Assembly: GCA_009936675.1 (NCBI GenBank)
Contig: JAACDY010000072.1
Location: 1-21,793, forward strand
DNA length: 21,793 bases
Origin: Bacteroidota bacterium
Lineage (GTDB): Bacteria; Bacteroidota; Bacteroidia; Flavobacteriales; Flavobacteriaceae
Direction: 5' to 3'
Shown here: one piece after another, positions 1 to 7,933 of the stretch
Layout: each line of letters starts with the position of its first letter
Numbering within the stretch: the first letter of the stretch is position 1
Program-made: the position numbers and the translations under genes
The notes under the pieces: model-generated
What the model saw: only the letters and a program-made list of their open reading frames with translations
What the model was told of the DNA's origin: nothing
Database searches by the model: none

Positions 1-99
1 AATAAGTTGCCTAAAACATTAAAAAATAGCATATTTGCCCATTCAAATTTTCTAGCAGAAGGAATGTTCCACTTGTTAAAATTGAATATCGATTCATGA
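1..99 (+). CDS. coaX: C-terminal end of probable type III pantothenate kinase (partial)
   Basis: An open frame runs from the first base to a TGA at 97-99 and encodes the last 32 residues of a protein whose start lies left of the window. The tail contains KNSIFAHSNFLAEGM, which resembles the C-terminus I recall for flavobacterial type III pantothenate kinase (SIFANPNFLLEGL). That enzyme phosphorylates pantothenate in the first step of coenzyme A synthesis. The TGA overlaps the next gene's ATG in ATGA (96-99), the usual sign of translational coupling, so this is probably the upstream member of the envelope operon. The call rests on a short tail and on remembered gene order; no catalytic residues are visible. 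Confidence 0.55.
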   Translation, partial: NKLPKTLKNSIFAHSNFLAEGMFHLLKLNIDS

Positions 100-1355
100 T
101 TAGGAATACATTAAAACTTTTTGCGTTGCTCACGGGTTCTTTTTTATTTTCCCAAACTGGCACCACTTCTCCTTATTCTTATACAGGATTGGGTGAGGTA
201 AATTTTAGGGGAACACAGATCAATCGTTTTATGGGTGGACTCGAAATTTACAATGACTCCATCCACGCCAATCTTTCCAATCCTACTTCTTACGCAAAGC
301 TTAAATTGACCAATTACACCCTGGGCTTGAATTACAGAACCAATAAAATGACAGGGGCAAATGAGAAGAAAAGTATTGCCTCCGCAGGTCTGGACTATAT
401 TGGAGTAGCAGTGCCAACCAAGTATTTCGGTTTTGGCTTTGGAATTATTCCTTATACCTCCGTGGGATACAAACTTTCCCATTTGGAGTCCTCCGAAAAC
501 GACGATATATTAAATCTGTTTGAAGGAGAGGGCGGGATCAATAAAGTCTTTTTCTCAGTTGGTTTTAAGGCTCTAAAGAATCTTAGCTTTGGAGCTACTT
601 TAAATTACAACTTTGGTCAGACCGTATATGAAACCGGGAGATTTCAAAACGAGGTTACATTGGGAACCGTCTTGGAAAATAGATCAAGTGTTTCCGGTTT
701 AGATTTAAAACTTTCTTCTCATTTAGAAATTCCCGTCAAAGATGATATAGAGCGTCAAGCCATGTTTTCCTATTCTCCTGAAGCAAATTTGACTTCAACC
801 AATTCTCGATTTTTCAATACGCGTCCCTTTTCAGGATCATCAAGTTTTGGTGATCGAGTAGAGATTGCCCTTATCGATTTTGGTTTGAAAAGAACAAATA
901 TCAGAATACCACATGTTATATCTTTTGGATTGGGAGTGGGCGAAGAGAGAAAGTGGTTTGCTGGAACCCAATATACTATGAATGCCATGAAAAATTTTAG
1001 TCATGAATTCATAAACTTAGCTAATGTTGACTATGAAAATGGATATCAATTCTCGTTAGGAGGTTTTTTTATTCCAGATTTCAGTTCCATAACCAGTTAT
1101 TGGAAAAGGATTGTTTTTAGGATGGGTTTTCGTCATGAACTGACAGGCACAGTGGTAAATAATTTTGGATTAAAGGAAACTGGCATTAATTTTGGAATTG
1201 GTTTACCGTTGTCTGGTTTCTCCAACACCAACATTGGATTTGAGTATGTAAGTAGAGATGGTGGAGAAGGGAGTTCATTTAAAGAAAAATTTTGGTCATT
1301 TAGGGTTGGTTTTTCCTTAAACGACAAATGGTTTGTAAAGAGAAAATTTAATTAA
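96..1355 (+). CDS. Putative outer-membrane beta-barrel protein
   Basis: A 419-residue protein with a signal peptide: basic start MIRNTLK, a hydrophobic stretch to about residue 19, and probable cleavage near FSQ. The mature part begins SPYSYTGLGE, then alternates short amphipathic strands rich in G, F, Y and N, with phrases such as FGFGFGIIPYTSVGY, and ends in aromatic strand-like segments (FWSFRVGFSL, KWFVKRKFN). This is the look of an outer-membrane barrel, loosely like FadL/PorV-type proteins. No catalytic motif is visible. It overlaps the upstream stop by 4 bases and lies 10 bases before a TPR gene in a run that includes lptC, so an envelope role is likely. Substrate and exact family are not recognised; the barrel call is from composition and strand pattern. 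Confidence 0.75.
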   Translation: MIRNTLKLFALLTGSFLFSQTGTTSPYSYTGLGEVNFRGTQINRFMGGLEIYNDSIHANLSNPTSYAKLKLTNYTLGLNYRTNKMTGANEKKSIASAGLDYIGVAVPTKYFGFGFGIIPYTSVGYKLSHLESSENDDILNLFEGEGGINKVFFSVGFKALKNLSFGATLNYNFGQTVYETGRFQNEVTLGTVLENRSSVSGLDLKLSSHLEIPVKDDIERQAMFSYSPEANLTSTNSRFFNTRPFSGSSSFGDRVEIALIDFGLKRTNIRIPHVISFGLGVGEERKWFAGTQYTMNAMKNFSHEFINLANVDYENGYQFSLGGFFIPDFSSITSYWKRIVFRMGFRHELTGTVVNNFGLKETGINFGIGLPLSGFSNTNIGFEYVSRDGGEGSSFKEKFWSFRVGFSLNDKWFVKRKFN

Positions 1356-1365
1356 ATTAAGAGTA

Positions 1366-2754
1366 ATGAAATTTTTTAAAATATTTATTCTAGGTATGGG
1401 AGTAATGATAACTCACACCCTAGTAGCACAAGATAGCCAAGAATGTTTGCAAAATTTATCCATTTTTGCTGAATACGCAAAGGTCAAGAACTATGATGAG
1501 GCCTATGCGCCTTGGATGAGTGTAAGGAAAGAGTGTCCATCACTCAATGTTGCAGTTTTTTCTTATGGTGAACGCATCATCAAAGACAGAATTAAAAATG
1601 CAACGCCCGAGACGATTGATGCTGAGACGGCAGATTTGATGAATCTCTACGATGAGTGGTTGGAAAATTTCCCTACTAAGAGAAATGTAAGCGTAAGGGG
1701 AGACATCATCAGTAGTAAGGCACAAGCCATGTTGGATTACAAAACTGCTGACAAAATGGAGGTGTACAAAACCTTTGACTTGGCCTATCAAACCGATGCC
1801 AAAAGCTTTAGTAACCCCAAAGAACTGTACAATTATTTCAAAACTCTATACGACCTATATAAGGAAGGAAATCAAGGGGTAACAATGGAACAATTGTTTA
1901 ATAAATACGAGGAAGTTTCTGAAAAATTTGAGATAGAATCTGTCAACTTGGCCAAGAAATTGGATGTTATCTTAAAAAAACAGGAAGAAGGTATTCCTTT
2001 AAACAGTCGTGATGTAAGAAGCAAAAGAGTTTATGGCATCAATAGCAATGCTATTGGAACCTTTCTATCAAACCTAGACGCTATTATTTCCAAAGAGGCC
2101 ACTTGTGTCAATCTGGTTCCTTTATACAAAAGAAACTTTGAGGAGTTTAAATCCGACGCTATTTGGTTAAAGCGTGCCGCTTCTCGAATGGACAGTAAGG
2201 AATGTTCCGATGACCCCTTTTTCGTAACTCTAGTAGAAGCATTGCACACCTTAGATCCATCAGCTGATTCCGCATATTACCTTGGTATATTAAAAGATAA
2301 AGCTGGAGACAGTAATGAAGCTTTAAAATATTACGAAGAGTCTATTTCGCTTCAAAGTGATCCCTACAAAAAGGCCAAAATTCTTTACAAGATTGCCATC
2401 AAGTTTAAGAATGCTGGGCGAAAATCTTCTGCCCGCAGTTATGCCAGAAAAGCACTCAGTTGTCAGCCCTCTTTGGGTCGGGCCTATTTGATGATTTCTA
2501 ATCTCTATGCTGGAAGTGCCAATGATTGTGGGGAAACCCAATTCAATAAAAGAGCGGTTTATTGGTTGGCTGCCCAAATGGCATACAAAGCTGGTGAGGT
2601 GGACGCTTCTATCAAAAAACTGGCCCTCAAAACAGCCAGAAGCTATGAAGGTAGAGCACCCTCTAAAACCGAAATATTTACCGAGGGCAATCAAGGAGTT
2701 ACCATAAAATTCGATTGTTGGATCAAAAGCAGTGTGAAAGTTCCAGAACTATAA
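1366..2754 (+). CDS. Exported tetratricopeptide-repeat protein
   Basis: A 462-residue protein with a signal peptide (MKFFKIFILGMGVMITHTLVAQ, cleavage expected around residue 21), so it is probably periplasmic or attached to the outer membrane. The N-terminal half is helical without clear motifs. Residues about 303-380 form TPR helices: YYLGILKDKAGDSNEALKYY, then a helix pair with KAKILYKIAIKFKNAG, then ARSYARKALSCQPSLGRAYL. TPRs bind proteins, so this is likely a scaffold or assembly partner. Several cysteines (for example in SQECLQ, RKECPS, SKECSD, LSCQPS and NDCGET) suggest disulfides outside the cytoplasm. It starts 10 bases after the barrel gene, with a weak AAGAG before the ATG, and its stop directly abuts the lptC start. 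A role with the neighbouring barrel or LPS-transport protein is inference. Confidence 0.8.
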   Translation: MKFFKIFILGMGVMITHTLVAQDSQECLQNLSIFAEYAKVKNYDEAYAPWMSVRKECPSLNVAVFSYGERIIKDRIKNATPETIDAETADLMNLYDEWLENFPTKRNVSVRGDIISSKAQAMLDYKTADKMEVYKTFDLAYQTDAKSFSNPKELYNYFKTLYDLYKEGNQGVTMEQLFNKYEEVSEKFEIESVNLAKKLDVILKKQEEGIPLNSRDVRSKRVYGINSNAIGTFLSNLDAIISKEATCVNLVPLYKRNFEEFKSDAIWLKRAASRMDSKECSDDPFFVTLVEALHTLDPSADSAYYLGILKDKAGDSNEALKYYEESISLQSDPYKKAKILYKIAIKFKNAGRKSSARSYARKALSCQPSLGRAYLMISNLYAGSANDCGETQFNKRAVYWLAAQMAYKAGEVDASIKKLALKTARSYEGRAPSKTEIFTEGNQGVTIKFDCWIKSSVKVPEL

Positions 2755-3342
2755 ATGCAACCGCTACGCTATAAATTTTTAAAAAAAGGGTTTTCAGTTC
2801 TTGCTGTGACCCTCTTTTTTTCCTGTGATGACGGTAGCTCAATTCTCAAGCAGATCAACCAATTCAATGAGAATCCCGTAGGTATTGCCTATGATATTCG
2901 TATGACCTACACCGATTCTGCAAAGGTGAAAGCAATTCTGACCGCTCCTATCAACTTGGATTATACTCATCTGAGCTTCAAGTACTCCGAATTCCCCGAA
3001 GGTTTGAAAATCATATTTTACAACGATAATAACGAGGAAAACACTGTAGTGGCCGATTATGGAATACTTTACAACCAGACGAGAATCGTCGACCTCCAAG
3101 GGAATGTAGTACTTTTGTCTAATAGTGGTTCTCGGTTAGAGACCAGTCAAATGTACTGGGATTCGGAAAAAGAGTGGCTTTTTACCGAACAACCCTTCAC
3201 TTTTAAAAGTGAGAATGAAGATATGGCTGCCACTCGATTGGATACCAACAAAGAATTTAGTAAATTTCAAACAGGAAAGTTAACTGGTACCATGTTAGTG
3301 GAAGAACAAAAAGAATCTTTGACCGTCGATGAAAAGCTATAA
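2755..3342 (+). CDS. lptC: LPS export ABC transporter periplasmic protein LptC
   Basis: A 195-residue protein that matches Bacteroidota LptC in length and sequence character. LptC links the LptBFG transporter in the inner membrane to periplasmic LptA and passes LPS toward the outer membrane. The N-terminus has a lipobox-like LFFSC with Cys24, so it may be lipid-anchored, unlike the transmembrane anchor of E. coli LptC. The rest is beta-strand rich, with the family's recurring theme of unmodified-product and target strands: VKAILTAPINL, YPE-like FSEFPEG, IFYN, VADYGILYNQT, LQGNVVL, LETSQMYWD. The ATG follows the TPR gene's TAA with no gap. Its end overlaps the next gene by 14 bases. Confidence 0.87.
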   Translation: MQPLRYKFLKKGFSVLAVTLFFSCDDGSSILKQINQFNENPVGIAYDIRMTYTDSAKVKAILTAPINLDYTHLSFKYSEFPEGLKIIFYNDNNEENTVVADYGILYNQTRIVDLQGNVVLLSNSGSRLETSQMYWDSEKEWLFTEQPFTFKSENEDMAATRLDTNKEFSKFQTGKLTGTMLVEEQKESLTVDEKL

Positions 3343-3526
3343 AATTTCTGAAATCCTATACTGGATAATTGCAGTAGTGGCCACCTATGAATCTTATAAT
3401 CAGTGGAGCACTAACCGTCAAAAGGCCTATATTTTTATCGGATTTGCCCTTCTTTCAATCTTTATGGCACTCTTTAGAAGGCACTACCGAAATAAGTTTA
3501 ACAAAAGGGGAAATTCCTCTAAATGA
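3329..3526 (+). CDS. Small two-helix membrane protein of unknown function
   Basis: A 65-residue protein with two predicted membrane segments, about residues 8-23 (ILYWIIAVVATY) and 34-49 (YIFIGFALLSIFMALF), and a strongly basic C-terminus (RRHYRNKFNKRGNSSK). By the positive-inside rule both ends should face the cytoplasm. It overlaps lptC by 14 bases and the CNNM gene by 4 (ATGA at 3523-3526), so translation is probably coupled to both. I recall a small uncharacterised protein in this position in other flavobacteria, which supports a real gene. No functional motif is visible, so no function is assigned. Confidence 0.75.
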   Translation: MKSYKISEILYWIIAVVATYESYNQWSTNRQKAYIFIGFALLSIFMALFRRHYRNKFNKRGNSSK

Positions 3527-4797
3527 TCATCACTGACCTTGTTATTCTTATTTGTCTGATTCTTTCAGCCTTTTTCTCTGGGATGGAAATTGCCTTTGTT
3601 TCCGCCAACAGAATTTATTTGGAAATTGAAAAACAGCAAAGCGGTTTTAATGCCAAGTTTTTAAACTTTATTACCAAAAACCCTTCTCGATTCATTGCCA
3701 CCATGTTGGTGGGTAACAACATATCATTGGTCATCTATGGAATTTTTATGGGCGACCGTATATTACAATTGTTTTTTCCAGAGACCCTATTGGGAGGAGC
3801 GATTAGTATCCAAATAGTTTTTATTCAAACAATCATCTCAACCATCATTATATTGCTTACTGCAGAGTTCCTTCCCAAAGTTTTTTTTCAACAATTCTCC
3901 AATGCTTTGATGAAGCTTCTTGCCTTTCCCACTGCTTTTTTCTATGCTTTGTTCTCCCCGATTACTTCCATGATTATCATGTTGTCGGACTTTATTTTGA
4001 TGAAGTTTTTTAAGACCAAAGGAGATCAAGTTCAACTGACTTTCTCCAAGATTGAATTGGGGAATTATATTGAAGAACAACTGGAATCCACCAAAGACAT
4101 GGACAGTGTTGATAGTGAAATACAGATTTTCCAAAATGCATTGGACTTTTCGGAGGTAAAAGTCCGAGAGGCCATGGTTCCCCGAACAGAAATTGTTGCC
4201 ACCGAAATAACCGCTTCCTTGTCAGACATTAAAAAACTATTCACTTCCAGTGGATTGTCTAAAATCCCTGTTTTTGAGGATTCTATCGATGATATTTTGG
4301 GCTATATCCACGCCTTTGAAATGTTCAAAAAACCGACAGACCTAAAAAAAATATTGCTTCCTGTGGCTATTGTTCCAGAAACCATGAAAATCAGTGAGGT
4401 ATTAAAATTATTGACCAAACAACGGAAGAGTATTGCTGTAGTGTTGGATGAATATGGGGGTACTTCAGGAATAATTACGGTCGAAGACATCATCGAAGAA
4501 CTCTTTGGTGAAATTGAAGATGAACACGATCATATTGCCCTTTTCGAAAAACAAATTGATGAGGGGATATATGAATTTTCTGCCCGAATGGAAGTCGATT
4601 ATATCAATCAAAATTATGATCTCAGCCTCCCCGAAAAAGAGTTTTATGAAACGCTGGGTGGACTGATCGTTTACCTGAAAGAGGAAATCCCAACCAAAGG
4701 AAGCTTGATTGCAATTGAAAACTATGAGTTCGAAATCAAAGAAGTATCCTCAACAAAAATAGAAAGAGTAATTCTCAGGCTAAAAGATGATTCATAA
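3523..4797 (+). CDS. CNNM/CBS-domain transporter, HlyC/CorC family
   Basis: A 424-residue inner-membrane protein with the three-part CorC/HlyC architecture. Residues 1-165 form the CNNM (DUF21) membrane domain, including SAFFSGMEIAFVSANR (15-30), GNNIS (64-68) and AEFLPK (114-119). Residues 216-335 form a CBS pair with the family hallmarks VREAMVPRTEIVAT and VVLDEYGGTSGIITVEDI. Residues about 345-420 form the C-terminal transporter-associated domain. Family members are linked to magnesium or cobalt efflux; the old name hemolysin is misleading. Flavobacterial GldE belongs to the same family, but it sits beside gldD, which is absent here, so I do not use that name. The gene overlaps the small membrane protein upstream and appears to end the operon. 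Confidence 0.9.
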   Translation: MIITDLVILICLILSAFFSGMEIAFVSANRIYLEIEKQQSGFNAKFLNFITKNPSRFIATMLVGNNISLVIYGIFMGDRILQLFFPETLLGGAISIQIVFIQTIISTIIILLTAEFLPKVFFQQFSNALMKLLAFPTAFFYALFSPITSMIIMLSDFILMKFFKTKGDQVQLTFSKIELGNYIEEQLESTKDMDSVDSEIQIFQNALDFSEVKVREAMVPRTEIVATEITASLSDIKKLFTSSGLSKIPVFEDSIDDILGYIHAFEMFKKPTDLKKILLPVAIVPETMKISEVLKLLTKQRKSIAVVLDEYGGTSGIITVEDIIEELFGEIEDEHDHIALFEKQIDEGIYEFSARMEVDYINQNYDLSLPEKEFYETLGGLIVYLKEEIPTKGSLIAIENYEFEIKEVSSTKIERVILRLKDDS

Positions 4798-4810
4798 AAA
4801 TATTAAATCC

Positions 4811-4841
4811 CTTACAAGTACAGCAAATGCAGTACTGTAAG
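4811..4841 (+). promoter_or_regulatory. Imperfect hairpin after the CNNM gene
   Basis: CTTACA-a-GTAC (4811-4821) can pair with GTACTGTAAG (4832-4841), with one bulged A. A small GC/GC pair can form inside the loop (GCAAATGC). No T-run follows directly; the nearest, 4864-4869, is over 20 bases downstream. It could be a transcript-end or mRNA-stability structure of the upstream operon, or an operator for the promoter that follows. Confidence 0.4.
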
Positions 4842-4888
4842 TCCCTAAATAACAAAGCGATTCTTTTTTATAATCAAAAAGGAAATCG

Positions 4889-4896
4889 TATTTTCG
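4889..4896 (+). promoter_or_regulatory. Putative flavobacterial -7 element upstream of the PPIase gene
   Basis: TATTTTCG fits the Bacteroidota -7 consensus TAnnTTTG at seven of eight positions and is followed by GCATCC, a usual context. Transcription would start near 4903, about 15 bases before the ATG at 4919. The -33 side (4864-4869) is only a T-run, so that half of the promoter is weak. The 121-base gap in which it lies otherwise holds only the hairpin at 4811-4841. Confidence 0.5.
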
Positions 4897-4918
4897 CATC
4901 CGACTCAAAAAAAATGAT

Positions 4919-7033
4919 ATGGCAGTATTAGGTCAAATTAGACAACGATCCGTATTTCTTATTCTGGTAATCGGTATGGCATTATTTGCCTTTGTAATTT
5001 CAGGAGTTTTCGATGGGAATTCTGCGTCCAGTGGTCCCAGTGACCCCATTGCAGTTGTCAATGATGAAGAGATTGATCTGACTTTTTACAGACAATTGGT
5101 TGAAAACACCGAGAGAAGTTATAATCTCTCAACCATGCAGGCCGTAAATTCAGTTTGGGATCAATTGATGAGGGCCACGATTTTCAGACAAGAATTCGAT
5201 CGTTTGGGAATTGATGCTGGAAGAGAACAGATCCAAATGATTTTGATGCAGGACGAAAGAATTGTCCAAGACCCTAGATTCCAAAACGAGACAGGTTTTT
5301 TTGATTTTGGAATATTTACAGATTATATCAACCAATTGCGTGTTGAAAATCCTCAAGCTTATAACAGTTGGAAAATCCAAGAGGAAAATATTGTTGGTTT
5401 GGCCAAAGAAAATATTTATTACGACTTGATCAAGTCCAGTACCCGATTTACTGAAATGGAAGGTAAAATTGCCTACCACAGCCAGAATGACAAGGTCAAT
5501 CTAAAGTTTGTAAGGCTTCCCTATCAGGAGGTGCCCGATAGTCTTTTTAAGGTAACTGATGCCGATATCAAGCAATACATTAATAAAAACAAAGAGAATT
5601 ACGAGACTGAAATGAGTAGAAGTGTTCGTTATGTAATTTTCCCAGAAGTAGCTTCTGAAGCCGATGAAAATCAAATCCGTTCGGATTTGGAAAAACTCAA
5701 AACCCAACGAATTGAGTACAATGATGTGTCGAAATTGACCGATACCATTGAAGGCTTGGCCACCACTCAAAATATAACAGATTTCATTGAGCAATATTCC
5801 GAAACACCTTTTGACTCGATTTACAAAACGAAAGGGGTTCTGGCCAATGAATATGCAGATATACTTTTCGGATTGAATCCTGGAGATATTTTTGGGCCAT
5901 ACAAAGATGGCAATGCATTGAAAATATCTCGTTTTCTGGATCGAAAAAAGGGAGGTTCAATCAAAGCGAGTCATATTTTAGTTGCTTTTGAAGGAGCAAC
6001 AAGAGCCAATCCTGAAATCACAAGAAGCAGTGAAGAGGCCAAAAAATTAGCCCAACAACTATACCGCAAAGCGAGAAGAAATCCCGACGATTTTGCCCAG
6101 TTGGCGACTGAAAATTCAGATGGACCAACAAAGGCTACGGGGGGAGATTTGGGTTTCTTCCAAGAGGGTATGATGACGGATAAGTTCTTCGATTTTTGTA
6201 ACCGTTCTAGGGTTGGTAAAATCGGATTGGTGGAAACAGAGTTTGGTTTTCACATCATCAAGGTCACTGACAAGGAGGATGTGGTTTTGACTGCTAATGT
6301 AACCAAAGAGATTGTTCCGTCTGAGGAAACTTCAAATGGTGTTTTTAAAAAAACCATACAGTTTGAGATGGAGAGCAGTAAAACCGAACAGTTGGATACG
6401 ATTGCCAAGAATTACAACTATGATGTAAAATTTGTTCAAAAAGTCAATCTTTTGGACGAAAACCTTCCAGAGTTACCACGCCAAAGAAATTTGGTTCAGT
6501 GGTTGTTCAACGATGAAACTGAAATAGGAAATGTCAAACGCTTCAGCCTGACTAACGGGGGATATGTCGTAGCTCAAATGACTGGAATTATTCCCGAGGG
6601 AACTGTCAATTTTGAGTCGGTTAAGTTGGAAGTAGTTCAAGAGATCATGAAAGAAAGAAAGGCGGCCCATTTGTTAGAAATACATGCCGATAAAAATTCT
6701 TTGGATGCTTTGGCCAGTGCTACGGTTAAGGAAATTGAAACTGCATCAGCAGTAACTCAAGAAAACACTGTCTTGGCCGGTGCGGGAACGGAACCCTATG
6801 TTATCGGTACCGCTTTTGCAATGGATATCAACCAATCCTCAGCTTTGATCGAAGGGAATAATGGCGTTTACATGATTGAAGTGACTTCCAAAGAAATTGC
6901 CGAAGAGTTGGAAAGTTACAAGGCTTATGCCAATGCCCTTCAAAATGAGGAGAATACCAGAATTAATAGCTCCATTTATGAAGCGCTACTCTCTAGTGCA
7001 GAGATTGAGGACAATCGTCAATTGTACTACTAG
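4919..7033 (+). CDS. Membrane-anchored SurA/PpiD-like peptidyl-prolyl cis-trans isomerase
   Basis: A 704-residue periplasmic folding factor with one N-terminal membrane anchor (SVFLILVIGMALFAFVISGV, residues 11-30). A SurA-N-type chaperone region follows to about residue 185. A parvulin (PpiC) domain at about 348-450 contains IKASHILVAFEG, DDFAQLATENSDG, GGDLGFFQEGMM and the closing EFGFHIIKV. The rest is a long helical, substrate-binding tail. This is the PpiD layout: an inner-membrane-tethered chaperone that helps outer-membrane and secreted proteins fold. Flavobacteria carry it beside lptC and CNNM genes. It has its own upstream gap and promoter-like element. Its TAG stop overlaps the stop of the convergent kinase gene within CTAG. 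Length is in the usual range for the Bacteroidota version. Confidence 0.9.
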   Translation: MAVLGQIRQRSVFLILVIGMALFAFVISGVFDGNSASSGPSDPIAVVNDEEIDLTFYRQLVENTERSYNLSTMQAVNSVWDQLMRATIFRQEFDRLGIDAGREQIQMILMQDERIVQDPRFQNETGFFDFGIFTDYINQLRVENPQAYNSWKIQEENIVGLAKENIYYDLIKSSTRFTEMEGKIAYHSQNDKVNLKFVRLPYQEVPDSLFKVTDADIKQYINKNKENYETEMSRSVRYVIFPEVASEADENQIRSDLEKLKTQRIEYNDVSKLTDTIEGLATTQNITDFIEQYSETPFDSIYKTKGVLANEYADILFGLNPGDIFGPYKDGNALKISRFLDRKKGGSIKASHILVAFEGATRANPEITRSSEEAKKLAQQLYRKARRNPDDFAQLATENSDGPTKATGGDLGFFQEGMMTDKFFDFCNRSRVGKIGLVETEFGFHIIKVTDKEDVVLTANVTKEIVPSEETSNGVFKKTIQFEMESSKTEQLDTIAKNYNYDVKFVQKVNLLDENLPELPRQRNLVQWLFNDETEIGNVKRFSLTNGGYVVAQMTGIIPEGTVNFESVKLEVVQEIMKERKAAHLLEIHADKNSLDALASATVKEIETASAVTQENTVLAGAGTEPYVIGTAFAMDINQSSALIEGNNGVYMIEVTSKEIAEELESYKAYANALQNEENTRINSSIYEALLSSAEIEDNRQLYY

Positions 7034-7929
7034 CGAAGCATTTCTTCATAGGTCATAACGACCTTAAATCCTTTGTTCTTAAAATACTCTGGTGTATGCT
7101 CATTTCCTGTGGCCAAAACAAAGTCACCACCCCAAGCTCCAAGGCTTTTGATTGCTCCCTGAAAATCGGAAAACAGTTTTTCTTTTACAGGGACTAGGCC
7201 CAAAATTTTTGAGATAAAATCTTCATGTTCGTTAAGTATTTGCTCAAATTCACTCAAGCGATGAGCTCTGATTACCGCCCTAGTCAGTTTTGAAGCATAA
7301 GCGATTTGCTCCTCACCGATGTTTTGTTTTTTAAACGCCTCAATGGCCTCTCTGCTGTTTTTCTTTCTATTGAGATAGACAAAGAATAAGCTGGATTTGA
7401 ATGGTGGATCAAACTCGCATGTTTCAACATGGGGTTCAAAGGGCTGTTTGCGGAAGATGAGCGGACTTTTGGCCGTTGCACAGGCAATATCATATCCACT
7501 TCCTCCAAAGCTATTTTGGAGCAGCTTATAGGGATCGATTTCAGACCAGCGGGCCAAATTGGAGATCAATGTAGAGGAAGTTCCCACACCCCAGTGCCGG
7601 TCAAATTCCAAATGGGTTTTTACTGTTCCACCTTTTTCCCTTAAAAAATTACTTTTTTGATCTCGCACGGCTTTTAATATTTGAACCAGACGAATACCAA
7701 TTTCAGAATCATTGGTGTTTGAGATGCGAAAATCCTCTAGGTTCAAGGTGGCGTTGAACCACAATTGATTGATAGAATCCCAACTTTCCCATTTCAGTAT
7801 TTTAGAATCGTTGGATTCAAATTTAAGGGATTGTCCCATTTTGGTGGGAACGGCCAATGCATCACTACCTCTCAAAACCATGTATTCTCCTGTAAGCAAA
7901 AGTTTTCCGTGGCTGTAGTATTTAGTCAT
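7030..7929 (-). CDS. GYDIA-type GHMP kinase (mevalonate kinase-like)
   Basis: A 299-residue GHMP-superfamily kinase. The substrate-side start HGKLLLTGEYMVL (7-19) and the phosphate-binding loop GVGTSSTLISNLA (114-126) are the family signatures, and SGYDIACA (144-151) gives the Bacteroidota GYDIA family its name. The loop is GVGTSS rather than the common GLGSSA. The gene begins 4 bases after the HMG-CoA reductase stop on the same strand, so the two are almost certainly co-transcribed. This points to phosphorylation of mevalonate or phosphomevalonate in isoprenoid synthesis. The exact substrate cannot be read from the sequence. Its TAG stop shares CTAG with the stop of the convergent PPIase gene. 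Confidence 0.85.
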   Translation of the reverse strand: MTKYYSHGKLLLTGEYMVLRGSDALAVPTKMGQSLKFESNDSKILKWESWDSINQLWFNATLNLEDFRISNTNDSEIGIRLVQILKAVRDQKSNFLREKGGTVKTHLEFDRHWGVGTSSTLISNLARWSEIDPYKLLQNSFGGSGYDIACATAKSPLIFRKQPFEPHVETCEFDPPFKSSLFFVYLNRKKNSREAIEAFKKQNIGEEQIAYASKLTRAVIRAHRLSEFEQILNEHEDFISKILGLVPVKEKLFSDFQGAIKSLGAWGGDFVLATGNEHTPEYFKNKGFKVVMTYEEMLR

Positions 7930-7933
7930 GGGA

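Noticed and set aside
2323..2694. Minus-strand open frame of 123 codons inside the TPR gene
   Set aside because: It lies wholly within a well-supported gene, has no family features or start signal, and looks like a shadow frame.
1864..2706. Repeated peptide EGNQGVT in the TPR protein (residues 167-173 and 440-446)
   Set aside because: The match is only seven residues, the codons differ and the flanks share nothing, so it is not a convincing duplication.
3523..4797. Naming the CNNM gene gldE (gliding motility)
   Set aside because: GldE belongs to this family but normally sits next to gldD; the neighbours here are lptC and the PPIase, so the specific name is not supported.
4811..4869. Classical intrinsic terminator after the CNNM gene
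   Set aside because: The hairpin is not directly followed by a T-run; the nearest is over 20 bases away and overlaps the next promoter region.
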